From Chlorobiota bacterium (GTDB lineage: Bacteria > Bacteroidota > Ignavibacteria > Kapaibacteriales > NICIL-2), in contig JAOAGY010000032.1 of the NCBI GenBank assembly GCA_026415505.1, forward strand, positions 230,159 to 294,158: 64,000 nt of DNA, given 5' to 3'. Of the stretch, positions 50,001 through 58,583 are shown piece after piece. Under the pieces are notes generated by a model. It worked only from the letters and a program-made list of their open reading frames with translations, had not been told where the DNA came from and did not search any database. A program made the translations under genes and the position numbers. Numbering within the stretch: the first letter of the stretch is position 1; every line of letters begins with the position of its first letter.

Positions 50001-50987
50001 GACGTCACGATACCGTATGGCAATACAGAACCTGCAAGTATTGCGAACAACACCAGCGACACGATTCGCCTTGCACCTCTGACATCCCCGATCCCATCGT
50101 GGCTCAGTGTGGTTCTTCCTTATGCCAGCGGCGGAGCGATACGACCAGGAGAAACAGTCACCGGCACGCTTTCCTTCACATTCGCGCAAGAAGGCGTCTA
50201 TTCGGATACTTTAGAGCTCGACGTGATCGAGCCGTGCACTAAACGTTTGGTGATCATCATCAACGCACGCGGAGTGCGCGGTGACACAGCATCGTCTTCT
50301 CCAGTTGCTCTTCGGGTAGCTGTTCCCGAATCCATCACGGCATCGCCAGGCGATCGCGTGCGTTTTTCGATCCGTTGCGAGAATGTGACTCGCACACTCC
50401 AGGTGGATACGTTCGTCGTTCCGCTGCTGTTCGATCGAACACTGTTCTATCCAGACCGCATCACTGCTGGCGATGCGCTCGTGTCAGGCACGGTAGCTTT
50501 CGGTTCGGCTGCGTCGGGATGCAACGTCACTGTTTCGTCCCTACGGCTCGATCGTGATGGTACGATCGCGACCCTCGAAGGTATCGTTTTGCTCGGCGAT
50601 GCTCGCCAGACGCCGGTACTCCCCGATCGTGACCGAATCGTTTCGAGCGATACCAGCGTCCGCGTCGCGACTGTCGAGCCAGGCAATCTGCGTTTGTCGG
50701 ACGAATGCAATCTCGATCAGCGATTTATCCGGCTCGGCACGGCACCGACGTTAGCTATCGCCGATGATGGCACGACCATTACCGCAAGAGTCACCACAAC
50801 GGTGAGCACAGTAGCACAGCTTATCGTGTACGATTTGAGCGGGCGTTCGTGGTCCCTCTACAATGGTTTTCTCGCCGCTGGACAACATACATTCACTTTG
50901 TCGCAAGGGGCATTGCCAGCGGGTGTGTACCTGTGTGTCTTCAATGCGAACGGAATACGAAAAGCATCCCCGTTCGTCGTCTATTGA
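47010..50987 (+). CDS. Giant exported protein: lamin-tail-like, FnIII/Ig and cysteine-paired anchor-D repeats
   Basis: About 1,325 residues. The ATG at 47010 gives a signal peptide with a basic n-region (GKRAWHP) before LLLTIVAALLLPSS; an ATG at 47070 is an alternative. Domains in order: a lamin-tail-like fold (VVVSEYYNDNPPQEWTEIL, DLRGWVVTDN) at about 30-200, a fibronectin III-like stretch (LPRLAASVGATSVQLSW), two Ig-like domains (AAQWLRNGTAISGA; WRYQWYRDGSPITGA), then five tandem choice-of-anchor D repeats (about 550-1100), four of them with Cys near both ends. The last 75 residues resemble a sorting domain (LIVYDLSGRSWSL, LPAGVYLCVF) but lack the usual YPNP start. It is likely type IX cargo; no catalytic motif is seen. 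Confidence 0.8.
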   Translation: MIAWSFSGKRAWHPAANAATMLLLTIVAALLLPSSKLAAQPVVVSEYYNDNPPQEWTEILVVQDNMDLRGWVVTDNNASQTARQGGVRFRDIPYWQHVRAGTIIGIWHRDYISANPQDFDTSMADGRVMLAKNDTRFFEPYASPDVQFPDAPMNLAQEGDIMEILDANGNHVHGLGHRTTPGSYWLAMAEPKLNTASALNNGQSNRAFPGSMLSQYNGPHGAPLSEACAVNITRTLPNKSCTSSASNWEFWHSLRRPQWSLPRLAASVGATSVQLSWNSATDPYPQDGLQGYMLVRDSSSQGFVPEQGRIYRDGERIGSAIVLAHLPSTATTYTDPVVLTCGVTYTYRLFAYRYNQDDEYGAYPPVQSTRGRQYNVESFASVTAVKQVEAGPSLRTDGSPTTFCEGGSIVLSVPIIPAGYAAQWLRNGTAISGATSSTYRATQSGEYRIRLQRPDGCFVLSDSIVVTVRPIPEATIFPSRLVQLCEDSTQLLQAPFVQQWRYQWYRDGSPITGATSASYLASTAGSFSIEITNEYGCAARSAPTTIEIVRVRVALSQAAITFPSLSGCESVRDAAVTIENWSGFPIVLSSVTEPTPFVLASPAMPVELKVGEQKTLVLRFAPTTTGTWNDSVSIRMEPCGRIVWIPVRGTKTGAAGTLSTTATSKDFGVIARCNGVVTPKTDTLTITASGDLDVESISVAAPFQLVAGTPTAFSLRAGESRSLPIVFSPSLDQTYTRDIVIRYTSAQCRDSLVVPLRGGLTTPFVALSAHEIVFPTLDSCSAIFADTTITLYNTSLVSVEIEQLTDEQLQIVQPIPSPTLRIAPRDSLVIRLRYSPDGYTASQQRLTILFSDGRCVQSEVLVVRGLRVGSSATLDRATLTLPPVLRCRDTAAIVRQAMLSVSSIPSGGVPVTVTSVSSSAPWLTTTFVTGQYADGTYPVELTIHPSQLAIGRNDATLSLRIEPCGRILTLDVTLDARDFQLGFIESNGSDTLRFDFGDVTIPYGNTEPASIANNTSDTIRLAPLTSPIPSWLSVVLPYASGGAIRPGETVTGTLSFTFAQEGVYSDTLELDVIEPCTKRLVIIINARGVRGDTASSSPVALRVAVPESITASPGDRVRFSIRCENVTRTLQVDTFVVPLLFDRTLFYPDRITAGDALVSGTVAFGSAASGCNVTVSSLRLDRDGTIATLEGIVLLGDARQTPVLPDRDRIVSSDTSVRVATVEPGNLRLSDECNLDQRFIRLGTAPTLAIADDGTTITARVTTTVSTVAQLIVYDLSGRSWSLYNGFLAAGQHTFTLSQGALPAGVYLCVFNANGIRKASPFVVY

Positions 50988-51000
50988 GCATCGGAAGCCG

Positions 51001-51008
51001 TATATTTG
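51001..51008 (+). promoter_or_regulatory. Putative -7 element TATATTTG upstream of rimP
   Basis: TATATTTG is an exact TAnnTTTG match, 13 bp after the surface-protein stop and 110 bp before the rimP ATG. If it is active, the transcript would pass through the hairpin at 51034-51052 before rimP. No -33 partner is evident. Confidence 0.35.
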
Positions 51009-51033
51009 CAACCGGCTTTACAGCCAGTGTAGC

Positions 51034-51052
51034 GGGCAGTATGCCCTTTTTT
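51034..51052 (+). terminator. Short hairpin with T6, terminator or attenuator before rimP
   Basis: GGGCA-GTA-TGCCC followed by T6. It can end the surface-protein transcript and, if the upstream TATATTTG is a promoter, attenuate the rimP operon. The 5-bp stem is short, so strength is uncertain. Confidence 0.55.
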
Positions 51053-51118
51053 ATTGCTGTTCGTTGCGGCTTGGTTACAAAGTAGTTGCTGCCGACAACG
51101 CGTGACACCGACCATCGC

Positions 51119-51586
51119 ATGAAGTTGTCCGGCATGTCTATCAAACAAGAATTATCGGAGGCGACGCTCGATCGCATCCGAACAATCTGTCGCAGTCACA
51201 ACGCAGAGTTGATTGATTACAGTTTACGCGGTCGCCAGCGATCGCTCGTCCTCGAATTGTTTATTGACAGTCCTGACAGCGTTACCCACGAATTGTGCGA
51301 ACAGATCAGCCGTCAGATCGAGGTCGTTCTAGATACCGACCCGACGCTCGAAGGATTATCCCGACTCGATGTATCCTCGCCTGGTGTCGAGCGCCCGCTG
51401 TTGTATCCATGGCAGTATCCGAAACACTGCGGGCGCAGTTTTGTCGTTCGCACAAACGATGGCACCGAGAATCGTGGCATTCTGCGTGATGTTCGTTCCG
51501 ATGCAATCGTCTTGGATTCTGAGGAAGGACTAATCGAGATTCCCTTTACGGCGATTGCTTCCTCACGTGTCGAGCTCGAATGGTAA
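51119..51586 (+). CDS. rimP: Ribosome maturation factor RimP
   Basis: 155 residues assisting 30S subunit maturation. The N-terminal domain has LSEATLDRIRTICRSHNAEL and LVLELFIDSPDSVTHELCEQISRQIEVVLD; RLDVSSPGVERPL is the family signature; a C-terminal Sm-like domain follows. It heads the classical rimP-nusA-infB-rbfA-truB-ribF-rpsO-pnp series and precedes nusA by 24 nt. Starts at 51119 and 51134 (MSIKQEL) are both possible; neither has a clear SD. Confidence 0.93.
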   Translation: MKLSGMSIKQELSEATLDRIRTICRSHNAELIDYSLRGRQRSLVLELFIDSPDSVTHELCEQISRQIEVVLDTDPTLEGLSRLDVSSPGVERPLLYPWQYPKHCGRSFVVRTNDGTENRGILRDVRSDAIVLDSEEGLIEIPFTAIASSRVELEW

Positions 51587-51597
51587 TTCACACATCG

Positions 51598-51602
51598 AAG
51601 GA
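51598..51602 (+). promoter_or_regulatory. Ribosome-binding site AAGGA of nusA
   Basis: AAGGA eight bases before the nusA ATG at 51611, a normal spacing, which supports that start. Confidence 0.55.
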
Positions 51603-51610
51603 TATTCATC

Positions 51611-53086
51611 ATGCCCCGCAAGAAAACGCAATCGAAAGTTGACAAGAAAGCCATCATCGCGGCATTCGTCGAAATCGCAAAAGAACGTGGCATTGACCGC
51701 GACCTGATTCAAGGTAAACTCGAGGACATGTTGCGTTTGCTCGTCCGCAAAAAGTATGGCGAAGAGGCTGAGCCCGATATTGTCGTCAACATGGATCGTG
51801 GCGACATCGAAATTTATCTGCCGCGGACGGTCGTCAACTACGCACTCAACCCTGCAAAAGAAATCTCTCTCAGCGAAGTACGACAACGCACAGATGAGCA
51901 CTACGAGGTCGGCGACGAATTCATCGAAGAAATTTCGCTCGACAACATCGGCAAGGAATTCGGCAGGCAGCTCATCATGTACGCCAAGCAGGTGCTGAGC
52001 CAACAGATTCGCGAAATCGAAAAGAACAACATCTACCTCGAATACGAAGAAAAGATCGGACAAATCATCGTCGGCGAAATCTACCAGATTCGGCGCAACG
52101 ATATCCTCATCATGCACAACAAACACGAAGTGCGTATGCCCGTCGAGGAACAGATTCCCGGCGAGCGATACAAGAAAAATTCCACGATCAAAGCGCTCGT
52201 CAAAGAAGTCAGACGAGCGACTCCGAGCAGTACTCCCGATATCATCGTTTCGCGCGCTGACGATCGCTTTTTGGCTCGGCTCTTCGAAATCGAAATTCCA
52301 GAAGTGTACGATGGCATCGTCGAAATCAAAGCCATCGCTCGTGAACCTGGCGAACGAGCCAAAGTCGCCGTAACCAGCTACGACGACCGCATTGATCCGG
52401 TCGGTGCATGCATTGGCATGAAAGGCATTCGTATCAATGCAATCGTGCGCGAAGTATCCGGTGAGACTATTGACGTCATCGAGTGGAGCGACGATCCGGT
52501 TACCTTCATCGCCCGGGCACTGTCCCCTGCCAAAGTCCGCCAAATTCAGGTTGACACCGAGAACAAAACTGCAATTGTCGTCGTTCCCGACGATCAAGTG
52601 TCGCTCGCGATCGGACGCAATGGTCAGAACGTCCGGTTAGCTTCACGGCTGACTGGTTACACGCTGACCTTGGTCAAAGAAGGCAGCGAAGACATCGAAC
52701 TAATCGAGTTTCGCGATGACATCGGACGCGATCTCTACGAGCAGATCATCGAAGCGCATATTGACACCGCACGCGAATTTCTCGCGGCTGATCTCAAGAC
52801 CTTGCTGCGCATCCCCGGCATGACGGCAGAACGTCTCCTTGCAATTCGCAAATTGATTTTGGAAGAATTCAACGAGCAAGAGCTGCCCGACATCGCTGAG
52901 CGTATTGCTATCGCCGAAGCTCAACTCGACGAAGAAGCAGGAGCGCGTTCGGCTGACCTGAGCGACGAAATCGAGGAGATGTTCGACGAATATCAGGTCG
53001 AAGCATACGACGATATCGACGACGACGAAGGCTTCTCGACCGAAGAGCCACCTTCGGACTCGTCCAAACCGAGTTCCGACGAATAG
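51611..53086 (+). CDS. nusA: Transcription termination/antitermination factor NusA
   Basis: 491 residues binding RNA polymerase and nascent RNA. Domains: N-terminal polymerase-binding region (1-130), an S1 domain (about 140-205, IGQIIVGEIYQIRRND), two KH domains (GACIGMKGIRINAIV near 265 and LAIGRNGQNVRLASRLTG near 335) and a C-terminal helix-hairpin-helix (DLKTLLRIPGMTAERLLAIRK near 395-425). The last 60 residues are highly acidic. Length agrees with Bacteroidota/Chlorobiota NusA, which have one C-terminal HhH region rather than the AR2 repeat of E. coli. It is between rimP and infB as usual. Confidence 0.96.
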   Translation: MPRKKTQSKVDKKAIIAAFVEIAKERGIDRDLIQGKLEDMLRLLVRKKYGEEAEPDIVVNMDRGDIEIYLPRTVVNYALNPAKEISLSEVRQRTDEHYEVGDEFIEEISLDNIGKEFGRQLIMYAKQVLSQQIREIEKNNIYLEYEEKIGQIIVGEIYQIRRNDILIMHNKHEVRMPVEEQIPGERYKKNSTIKALVKEVRRATPSSTPDIIVSRADDRFLARLFEIEIPEVYDGIVEIKAIAREPGERAKVAVTSYDDRIDPVGACIGMKGIRINAIVREVSGETIDVIEWSDDPVTFIARALSPAKVRQIQVDTENKTAIVVVPDDQVSLAIGRNGQNVRLASRLTGYTLTLVKEGSEDIELIEFRDDIGRDLYEQIIEAHIDTAREFLAADLKTLLRIPGMTAERLLAIRKLILEEFNEQELPDIAERIAIAEAQLDEEAGARSADLSDEIEEMFDEYQVEAYDDIDDDEGFSTEEPPSDSSKPSSDE

Positions 53087-53150
53087 TCGTGTAGGCAATC
53101 ATCGTAACAGACCAGCGTCTTTGACGTCGCATTCAATACCTGAGACTGCA

Positions 53151-56100
53151 ATGCCCCAATCGCTACCAGAGCGAAAACTGTTCAAAGTCGCCAAGCACTT
53201 CAATATCTCGAAAGAAGAGATCGTCGAGTATTTGAAGGCAAAGGGCTTCGACGGCGTCCAAAGCAAGCCGAATTACGAGCTGAGCGACGAGATGCTCGAT
53301 GCTGTCGCTGGTCATTTTGCGAAAGAAGCAAAACATGCCGAGCGTATCCGTTCCAAACTCGAGCAGTTCGAGAAACACCGCACTCCAGCATCGAAAAAGG
53401 AATCTGCTCCGACACCTACAGTTCCCACAGGACAACCGACACCCATTGCTGTCGAACCAGAGACAGTCACAATCGAGACTCAGGCAGAAGCATCGGCGAG
53501 CGAATCTTCCGAGCTGGAAGCTGTCGTTCAAGAGACTGACAGCACAGTCAATCAAGCGGAGATAGCCGAGCCAGTCGAGATTCCATCCCCTGCCCCAAGC
53601 GTTGCCGAAACAGGCGAGAGCGTCGGCGAGACACCCGATGAAATCCACGAACCGCAGCCTGAATCGGTCATCGAGGCGGCTGATGTCGAGAGCAAGCCTG
53701 ACGTGGTTACCATCGCACCTATTGGTGTCGCTCACGAAGAACCATCGGCATCGGAACTCACCCCATCGGCATCCGAGAGTACGCTCCCGGAAGAATCGAG
53801 TGGCGCATTACTCACAGCGGAAAGCGATCTCGACATATCCGCGGACGTTCCAGCTCAGCCCGAAGACATAACCTCACAAATTGAAGCTGATGATTCTTCC
53901 GACATCAAGCGCCGTCGTCGCGTGTCGAATGTCATCGTTACCTCAGAGCCTGATACACCCTCGACATCATGGAAGCTCCGCGGTTTGACCGTTCTCGGTA
54001 AAATCGAACTTCCCACAGAAGAGCCACGCCGCGGCAAACGCGCTCCGAAAAAACCTGAAAAACCAGGTAAACCAAGCGAACCGGCATCGAAGCGCGAGCC
54101 TCGCCCCGATCGCCCGAAAGACAAAACCAAACAACCTCAGACGAAACGACCTGAACCACAGGGAGAAACACCGTCACCGATCCTTGCAGTAGCTGGCGCA
54201 GGAACTCTCAAGCCAAAGGATAAAAAATCGACGACCAAAGACAGCTTCTTCGCAACCGACGACAAAGCGCAGAAGAAACGCAAGCCACTGCGCGAACTCA
54301 TCGCTGAGGAAGAAGTCGAACGTGCTATCAAAGAAACGCTCGCAGGTATCGAACAAGAAGCTCGCATCAAAAGCAAAATCAAAAAGCAACGGAAACAACA
54401 GCGCGAAGAGCGCGAACAACGTCGCATCGAACAGCTCCAACAGGAACACGGCGTTCTCCGCATCACCGAGTACTGCACCACTGCCGAGCTGGCGAATTTC
54501 TTGGGCGTTTCTCCGGCTGAAATCATCGGCAAATGCTTTGCACTCGGTTTGATGGTCAGCATCAACCAGCGCCTCGATCGCGATACAATCCAACTCATTG
54601 CCAGCGACTACGGGATCACGGTCGAATTTCTGACCGACAAAGAAATCACGCTCGAAGAAGAAACAATCCCCGATCCGCCCGAATCGCTCGTGCACCGTCC
54701 GCCGATCGTGACGATCATGGGGCACGTCGACCATGGCAAGACATCGCTACTCGATTACATCCGCAGCTCTAACGTCGTCGCAGGCGAAGCCGGTGGTATC
54801 ACGCAACACATCGGCGCCTACAAGGTCGTTCTTCCGAACGGCAAATCCATCACATTCCTCGACACACCAGGTCACGAAGCATTCACCGCCATGCGTGCTC
54901 GCGGTGCGCAAGTGACCGATATCGTCGTTCTCGTCGTCGCTGCCGACGACAGCGTCATGCCTCAAACGGTCGAAGCGATCAGTCACGCCCAAGCAGCCGG
55001 TGTACCGATCGTCGTCGCCATCAACAAAATCGACAAAGACACCGCCAACCCCGACCGCATCAAACAGCAACTGGCTGATCATGGCGTCCTCGTCGAAGAA
55101 TGGGGCGGCAAGTATCAGTGCGCCGAGATCTCTGCCAAGAAAGGCATCAACGTGGACGTGCTGCTCGAAAAGATTCTGCTCGAAGCAGAACTGCTCGACT
55201 TGAAAGCCAACCCCAATCGTACCGCGATCGGCACTGTCATCGAAGCGCACGTGGACAAAGGTCGTGGCAACGTCGCCACTGTGCTCGTGCAAAACGGCAC
55301 GCTCCGGCAAGGCGACACGTTCGTCTGCGGTCAGTACTTCGGGCGAGTTCGCGCGATGTACGACGAACGCGGAAATCGCGTCGAGGAAGCACCGCCATCG
55401 ACTCCTGTTCAAGTGACCGGATTCGAAGGCTTGCCCGAAGCAGGCGACAAACTCGTCGTCTCGCACGACGAGGACAAACTCCGCCAGATCGCCCAACAGC
55501 GCCAAGTTCTCCGCCGCGAGCAGCAATTGCGACAAGTCAAGCGCATCTCGCTCGATGAAATCTCCAAACGCATGCAGCAAGGCGGCGTCAAAGAACTCCG
55601 CATCGTCCTCAAAGCCGATGTGAGCGGCTCGCTCGAAGCACTCACCGATGCTCTGCAGAAACTCAGCACCGACGAAGTAACGATTTCGATCATCCACCGT
55701 GCTGTGGGCGCAATCACCGAAAGCGACATCATGCTCGCCGCTGCATCGGATGCAATCGTCGTCGGCTTCCAAGTACAACTGCCAGCGTCGGTACGTCGAA
55801 TCGCCGAACGCGAGAGCGTCGATGTGCGTTTGTACTCGATCATCTACGATGCCATCAACGAAATTCAGCTCGCTCTCGAAGGCATGCTCTCGCCCGAAAT
55901 CAAAGAAGAAGTCACCGGACGCGCCGAAGTACGTCAAGTATTCCGCATCAGCAAAGTCGGTACCGTCGCCGGTTGCTACGTCATCTCCGGCACGATCACA
56001 CGGAACGACAAAGCTCGCGTCATTCGCGACGGCTTCGAGATTTACAAAGGCACGATTCAGTCGCTCAAGCATCTCAAAGACGATGTTCGCGAGGTACGTC

Positions 56101-56207
56101 AAGGTTTCGAATGCGGCTTGACGATCAGCGGATTCAACGACTACGCCGAAGGCGATATCATCGAGACCTATCGTATCACGGAAGTTCAACGCAAACTCGG
56201 TCAGTAA
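53151..56207 (+). CDS. infB: Translation initiation factor IF-2
   Basis: 1,018-residue GTPase delivering fMet-tRNA to the 30S subunit. The ATG at 53151 is chosen over an upstream TTG. An N-terminal IF2_N helical domain (LFKVAKHFNISKEEIVEYL) is followed by a long acidic Ser/Glu/Pro linker (about 80-300), a basic stretch, a second IF2_N (TAELANFLGVSPAEI near 447) and the GTPase: G1 GHVDHGKTSLLD near 525, G3 DTPGHEAF near 572, G4 NKID near 626 and G5 SAKKG near 662. Domains II to IV follow. The stop overlaps rbfA by one base (TAATG). Confidence 0.97.
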   Translation: MPQSLPERKLFKVAKHFNISKEEIVEYLKAKGFDGVQSKPNYELSDEMLDAVAGHFAKEAKHAERIRSKLEQFEKHRTPASKKESAPTPTVPTGQPTPIAVEPETVTIETQAEASASESSELEAVVQETDSTVNQAEIAEPVEIPSPAPSVAETGESVGETPDEIHEPQPESVIEAADVESKPDVVTIAPIGVAHEEPSASELTPSASESTLPEESSGALLTAESDLDISADVPAQPEDITSQIEADDSSDIKRRRRVSNVIVTSEPDTPSTSWKLRGLTVLGKIELPTEEPRRGKRAPKKPEKPGKPSEPASKREPRPDRPKDKTKQPQTKRPEPQGETPSPILAVAGAGTLKPKDKKSTTKDSFFATDDKAQKKRKPLRELIAEEEVERAIKETLAGIEQEARIKSKIKKQRKQQREEREQRRIEQLQQEHGVLRITEYCTTAELANFLGVSPAEIIGKCFALGLMVSINQRLDRDTIQLIASDYGITVEFLTDKEITLEEETIPDPPESLVHRPPIVTIMGHVDHGKTSLLDYIRSSNVVAGEAGGITQHIGAYKVVLPNGKSITFLDTPGHEAFTAMRARGAQVTDIVVLVVAADDSVMPQTVEAISHAQAAGVPIVVAINKIDKDTANPDRIKQQLADHGVLVEEWGGKYQCAEISAKKGINVDVLLEKILLEAELLDLKANPNRTAIGTVIEAHVDKGRGNVATVLVQNGTLRQGDTFVCGQYFGRVRAMYDERGNRVEEAPPSTPVQVTGFEGLPEAGDKLVVSHDEDKLRQIAQQRQVLRREQQLRQVKRISLDEISKRMQQGGVKELRIVLKADVSGSLEALTDALQKLSTDEVTISIIHRAVGAITESDIMLAAASDAIVVGFQVQLPASVRRIAERESVDVRLYSIIYDAINEIQLALEGMLSPEIKEEVTGRAEVRQVFRISKVGTVAGCYVISGTITRNDKARVIRDGFEIYKGTIQSLKHLKDDVREVRQGFECGLTISGFNDYAEGDIIETYRITEVQRKLGQ

Positions 56208-56563
56208 TGTCGTTCCGTCCTGAACGCGTCGCTCGCGAAATTCAACGTATCCTGAGCCAGCCGATCAGCGATCTGGCTGCTCTCAACGGCGGCGGTTTGA
56301 TCACGCTCACCGATGTCAAGGTATCGCCCGATTTGACGGTGGCGAAGCTTTATGTCAGTGTTTTCGGCAACACACACGGACCAGAGCGGATTATCGCATT
56401 GCTCGAAGAACGAGCACCGGAGTTTCGCGCGCTGGTCGCCAAGCTGCGGCTCAAGGTCATTCCGGAACTGCGTTTCTATCTCGACACCACGCTCGATCGG
56501 ATGGAACGCATCGAGCAACTGCTCAAGCAACAACCACCGCCCAAAGCTGCCGACGAGGAATGA
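56207..56563 (+). CDS. rbfA: Ribosome-binding factor A
   Basis: 118-residue KH-fold protein needed for late 16S rRNA maturation at the 5' helix 1 region. RPERVAREIQRILSQPISDL, LITLTDVKVSPDLTVAKLYVSV and LRLKVIPELRFYLDTTLDRMERIEQLL match the family from end to end. It begins in a TAATG junction with infB and ends in an ATGA junction with truB, so it is translationally coupled on both sides. Confidence 0.96.
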   Translation: MSFRPERVAREIQRILSQPISDLAALNGGGLITLTDVKVSPDLTVAKLYVSVFGNTHGPERIIALLEERAPEFRALVAKLRLKVIPELRFYLDTTLDRMERIEQLLKQQPPPKAADEE

Positions 56564-57306
56564 TTCCGATTTTGTCACGTGCCAACCCCGATGTCGAAAG
56601 CTGGTGCGCGACACTGCCGACGGTCGGTGGTGCCGTACTTCTCGACAAACAAGCTGGGTGGACGTCGTTCGATGTCGTAGCCAAGCTCCGCCGGCTCCTT
56701 CGCATCAAGAAAATCGGTCATGCTGGTACGCTCGATCCGATGGCGACAGGGTTGCTGATCGTCTGCGTGGGCAAAGCGACAAAACACGTGAACAGCTTTC
56801 AAGGACTCGACAAAGAATACGACGTCGAAATCAAACTCGGCGCGCGAACTCCCAGCGACGACGCCGAAACGCCCGAATACGACCACCGCTCGATCGAGCA
56901 CCTCAGCGAGGCTGATGTTCGGCAGGTCATCGCCAGCTTCATCGGCGAAATCGAACAATTGCCGCCGATGTACTCGGCTATCCACGCCGGCGGACGACGA
57001 CTGTACGAACTCGCACGCCGTGGCGAACGCCTGCCAGAAGTCGAACCGCGAAAAGTCGTCATCACCGACATCACCGCTATCGAGTGCTCGCTTCCCCATG
57101 TTCGGTTCACTGTGCGGTGTTCGAAAGGAACGTACATCCGAGCGTTGGCACGTGACATCGGCGAACGCCTCGGTGTCGGTGGTTACGTCGTTTCGCTCCG
57201 GCGTACTGCCATCGGCGATCTTCGGGTCGAGGATGCTTTCACGATCGCCGAATTTGCACAGTTACTGACTCGTACCGACGATGCAAACGTACCGCTCGAT
57301 CGCTGA
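56560..57306 (+). CDS. truB: tRNA pseudouridine(55) synthase
   Basis: 248-residue enzyme converting U55 of the T-loop to pseudouridine. GAVLLDKQAGWTSFDVV at the N-terminus, IGHAGTLDPMATGLL with the catalytic Asp near residue 58, the tyrosine in GLDKEYDVEIKLG, PPMYSAIHAGGRRLYELAR and VRCSKGTYIRALARDIG are all present. Length is in the family range for forms without a C-terminal PUA domain. It starts 4 nt inside rbfA and overlaps ribF by 26 nt. Confidence 0.97.
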   Translation: MIPILSRANPDVESWCATLPTVGGAVLLDKQAGWTSFDVVAKLRRLLRIKKIGHAGTLDPMATGLLIVCVGKATKHVNSFQGLDKEYDVEIKLGARTPSDDAETPEYDHRSIEHLSEADVRQVIASFIGEIEQLPPMYSAIHAGGRRLYELARRGERLPEVEPRKVVITDITAIECSLPHVRFTVRCSKGTYIRALARDIGERLGVGGYVVSLRRTAIGDLRVEDAFTIAEFAQLLTRTDDANVPLDR

Positions 57307-58231
57307 CGTACCGTTCGACCGAAAAACGGTCGTGACTGTCGGCACCTTCGATGGTGTCCATCTCGGTCACCGTCGCATCATCGAACGAATGAAGGCATAC
57401 GCAAGCGAGCATGCAGCGCGAACGGTCGTTATTACGTTCGATCCGCATCCACGACTGGTGCTGTCGAAATCCTCGCAAGCACCGATTGCGTTGCTGACGA
57501 CACTTTCGGAAAAGCACGCTCGCCTGCAACAACTCGGCATCGATGTGCTCGTGGTCATTCCCTTTACCTTCGAGTTTGCGCAAACGCCTGCCGAGGAGTT
57601 CGTTCGGTCGGTGCTTGTCGAGCGGATCGGTGTCGAGCACATCGTTATCGGCTACGATCACAGTTTCGGTCGCGATCGTGCCGGCAACGAAGAGCTGCTC
57701 CGTCGGTTGGGCGCCGAGCTGGGATTCACCGTCGAAACTGTCGCTCCTGTGACAATCGGTGGCGAAACGGTCAGTAGCACGAAGATTCGCGCTGCACTGC
57801 AACGCGGCGACATCGAGACAGCCAACGCAATGCTCGGTTATACGTACAGCGTCGAAGGTATCGTCGTTGCTGGCGATGGTCGCGGACGCCGACTCGGCTA
57901 TCCCACAGCGAACATCGAACTGCTCGATCCGAACAAGCTCCTGCCGGGCAACGGCGTCTATTGCGTGTCGGCACCGCTCGATGGGCAATGCTATCGCGGG
58001 ATGGCGAACATCGGCGTCCGACCGACATTCACCGACTCACCCCATCGTCGGCTCGAAGCGCATTTTTTCGACTACAACGGATACTTATACGACCGCAAAA
58101 TCGTCCTTAGCTTTCACAAGTACGTTCGCGCAGAGCGCCGCTTCGAGAGCGTGGACATGTTTTGGTCGCAGCTTCGCGACGACCGAGATTGCTGCGAACG
58201 TTATTTTGCAACTTTGCCGAATGAATGTTGA
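57281..58231 (+). CDS. ribF: Bifunctional riboflavin kinase / FAD synthetase
   Basis: 316-residue enzyme that phosphorylates riboflavin to FMN and adenylates FMN to FAD. The N-terminal nucleotidyltransferase domain shows [42 protein letters not shown] and [14 protein letters not shown], then SSTKIRAAL. The C-terminal riboflavin kinase domain shows [21 protein letters not shown] and NIGVRPTF, with [14 protein letters not shown]. It overlaps the truB end by 26 nt, so its start is inside that gene. rpsO follows by 32 nt. Confidence 0.97.
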   Translation: MQTYRSIADVPFDRKTVVTVGTFDGVHLGHRRIIERMKAYASEHAARTVVITFDPHPRLVLSKSSQAPIALLTTLSEKHARLQQLGIDVLVVIPFTFEFAQTPAEEFVRSVLVERIGVEHIVIGYDHSFGRDRAGNEELLRRLGAELGFTVETVAPVTIGGETVSSTKIRAALQRGDIETANAMLGYTYSVEGIVVAGDGRGRRLGYPTANIELLDPNKLLPGNGVYCVSAPLDGQCYRGMANIGVRPTFTDSPHRRLEAHFFDYNGYLYDRKIVLSFHKYVRAERRFESVDMFWSQLRDDRDCCERYFATLPNEC

Positions 58232-58263
58232 ACGGATTTGTCGAACCATTTTCGGATAGCACA

Positions 58264-58530
58264 ATGTTGACCAAGGAGCGCAAAGCTGAACTCATCGCAC
58301 AATTCGGCGGTTCTCCGAGCAACACCGGATCGCCGGAAGCGCAAATCGCGATCCTGACCGAGCACATCAACCAATTGACCGAGCATCTGTCGGTGCACAA
58401 AAAAGACCATCACAGCCGACGCGGTTTGATCGGCTTGGTCAACAAGCGCCGGCGCTTGCTCAACTATCTTCAACGCAAAAACCTGGAGCGGTATCGCCGC
58501 ATCGTCGAGCAACTGAATTTGCGAAAGTGA
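58264..58530 (+). CDS. rpsO: Ribosomal protein S15
   Basis: 88 residues, the standard S15 length, using the ATG at 58264 rather than an upstream in-frame ATG inside rib[39 protein letters not shown] and [23 protein letters not shown], ending [14 protein letters not shown], match the family throughout. S15 organises the central domain of 16S rRNA. It precedes pnp by 53 nt, an order conserved in many bacteria. Confidence 0.97.
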   Translation: MLTKERKAELIAQFGGSPSNTGSPEAQIAILTEHINQLTEHLSVHKKDHHSRRGLIGLVNKRRRLLNYLQRKNLERYRRIVEQLNLRK

Positions 58531-58583
58531 TTTTCCGTCGCAGTGCATCGTTCGTTTACCAATCACAACATTGACCGAAAGGA

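Noticed and set aside
51563..52597. 344-codon minus-strand frame
   Set aside because: It mirrors nusA in the antisense frame; the Asp/Phe/Val-rich translation is the usual shadow of GAA/GAC-rich coding DNA.
54747..56189. 480-codon minus-strand frame
   Set aside because: It is antisense to the conserved GTPase domains of infB, with no known motif.
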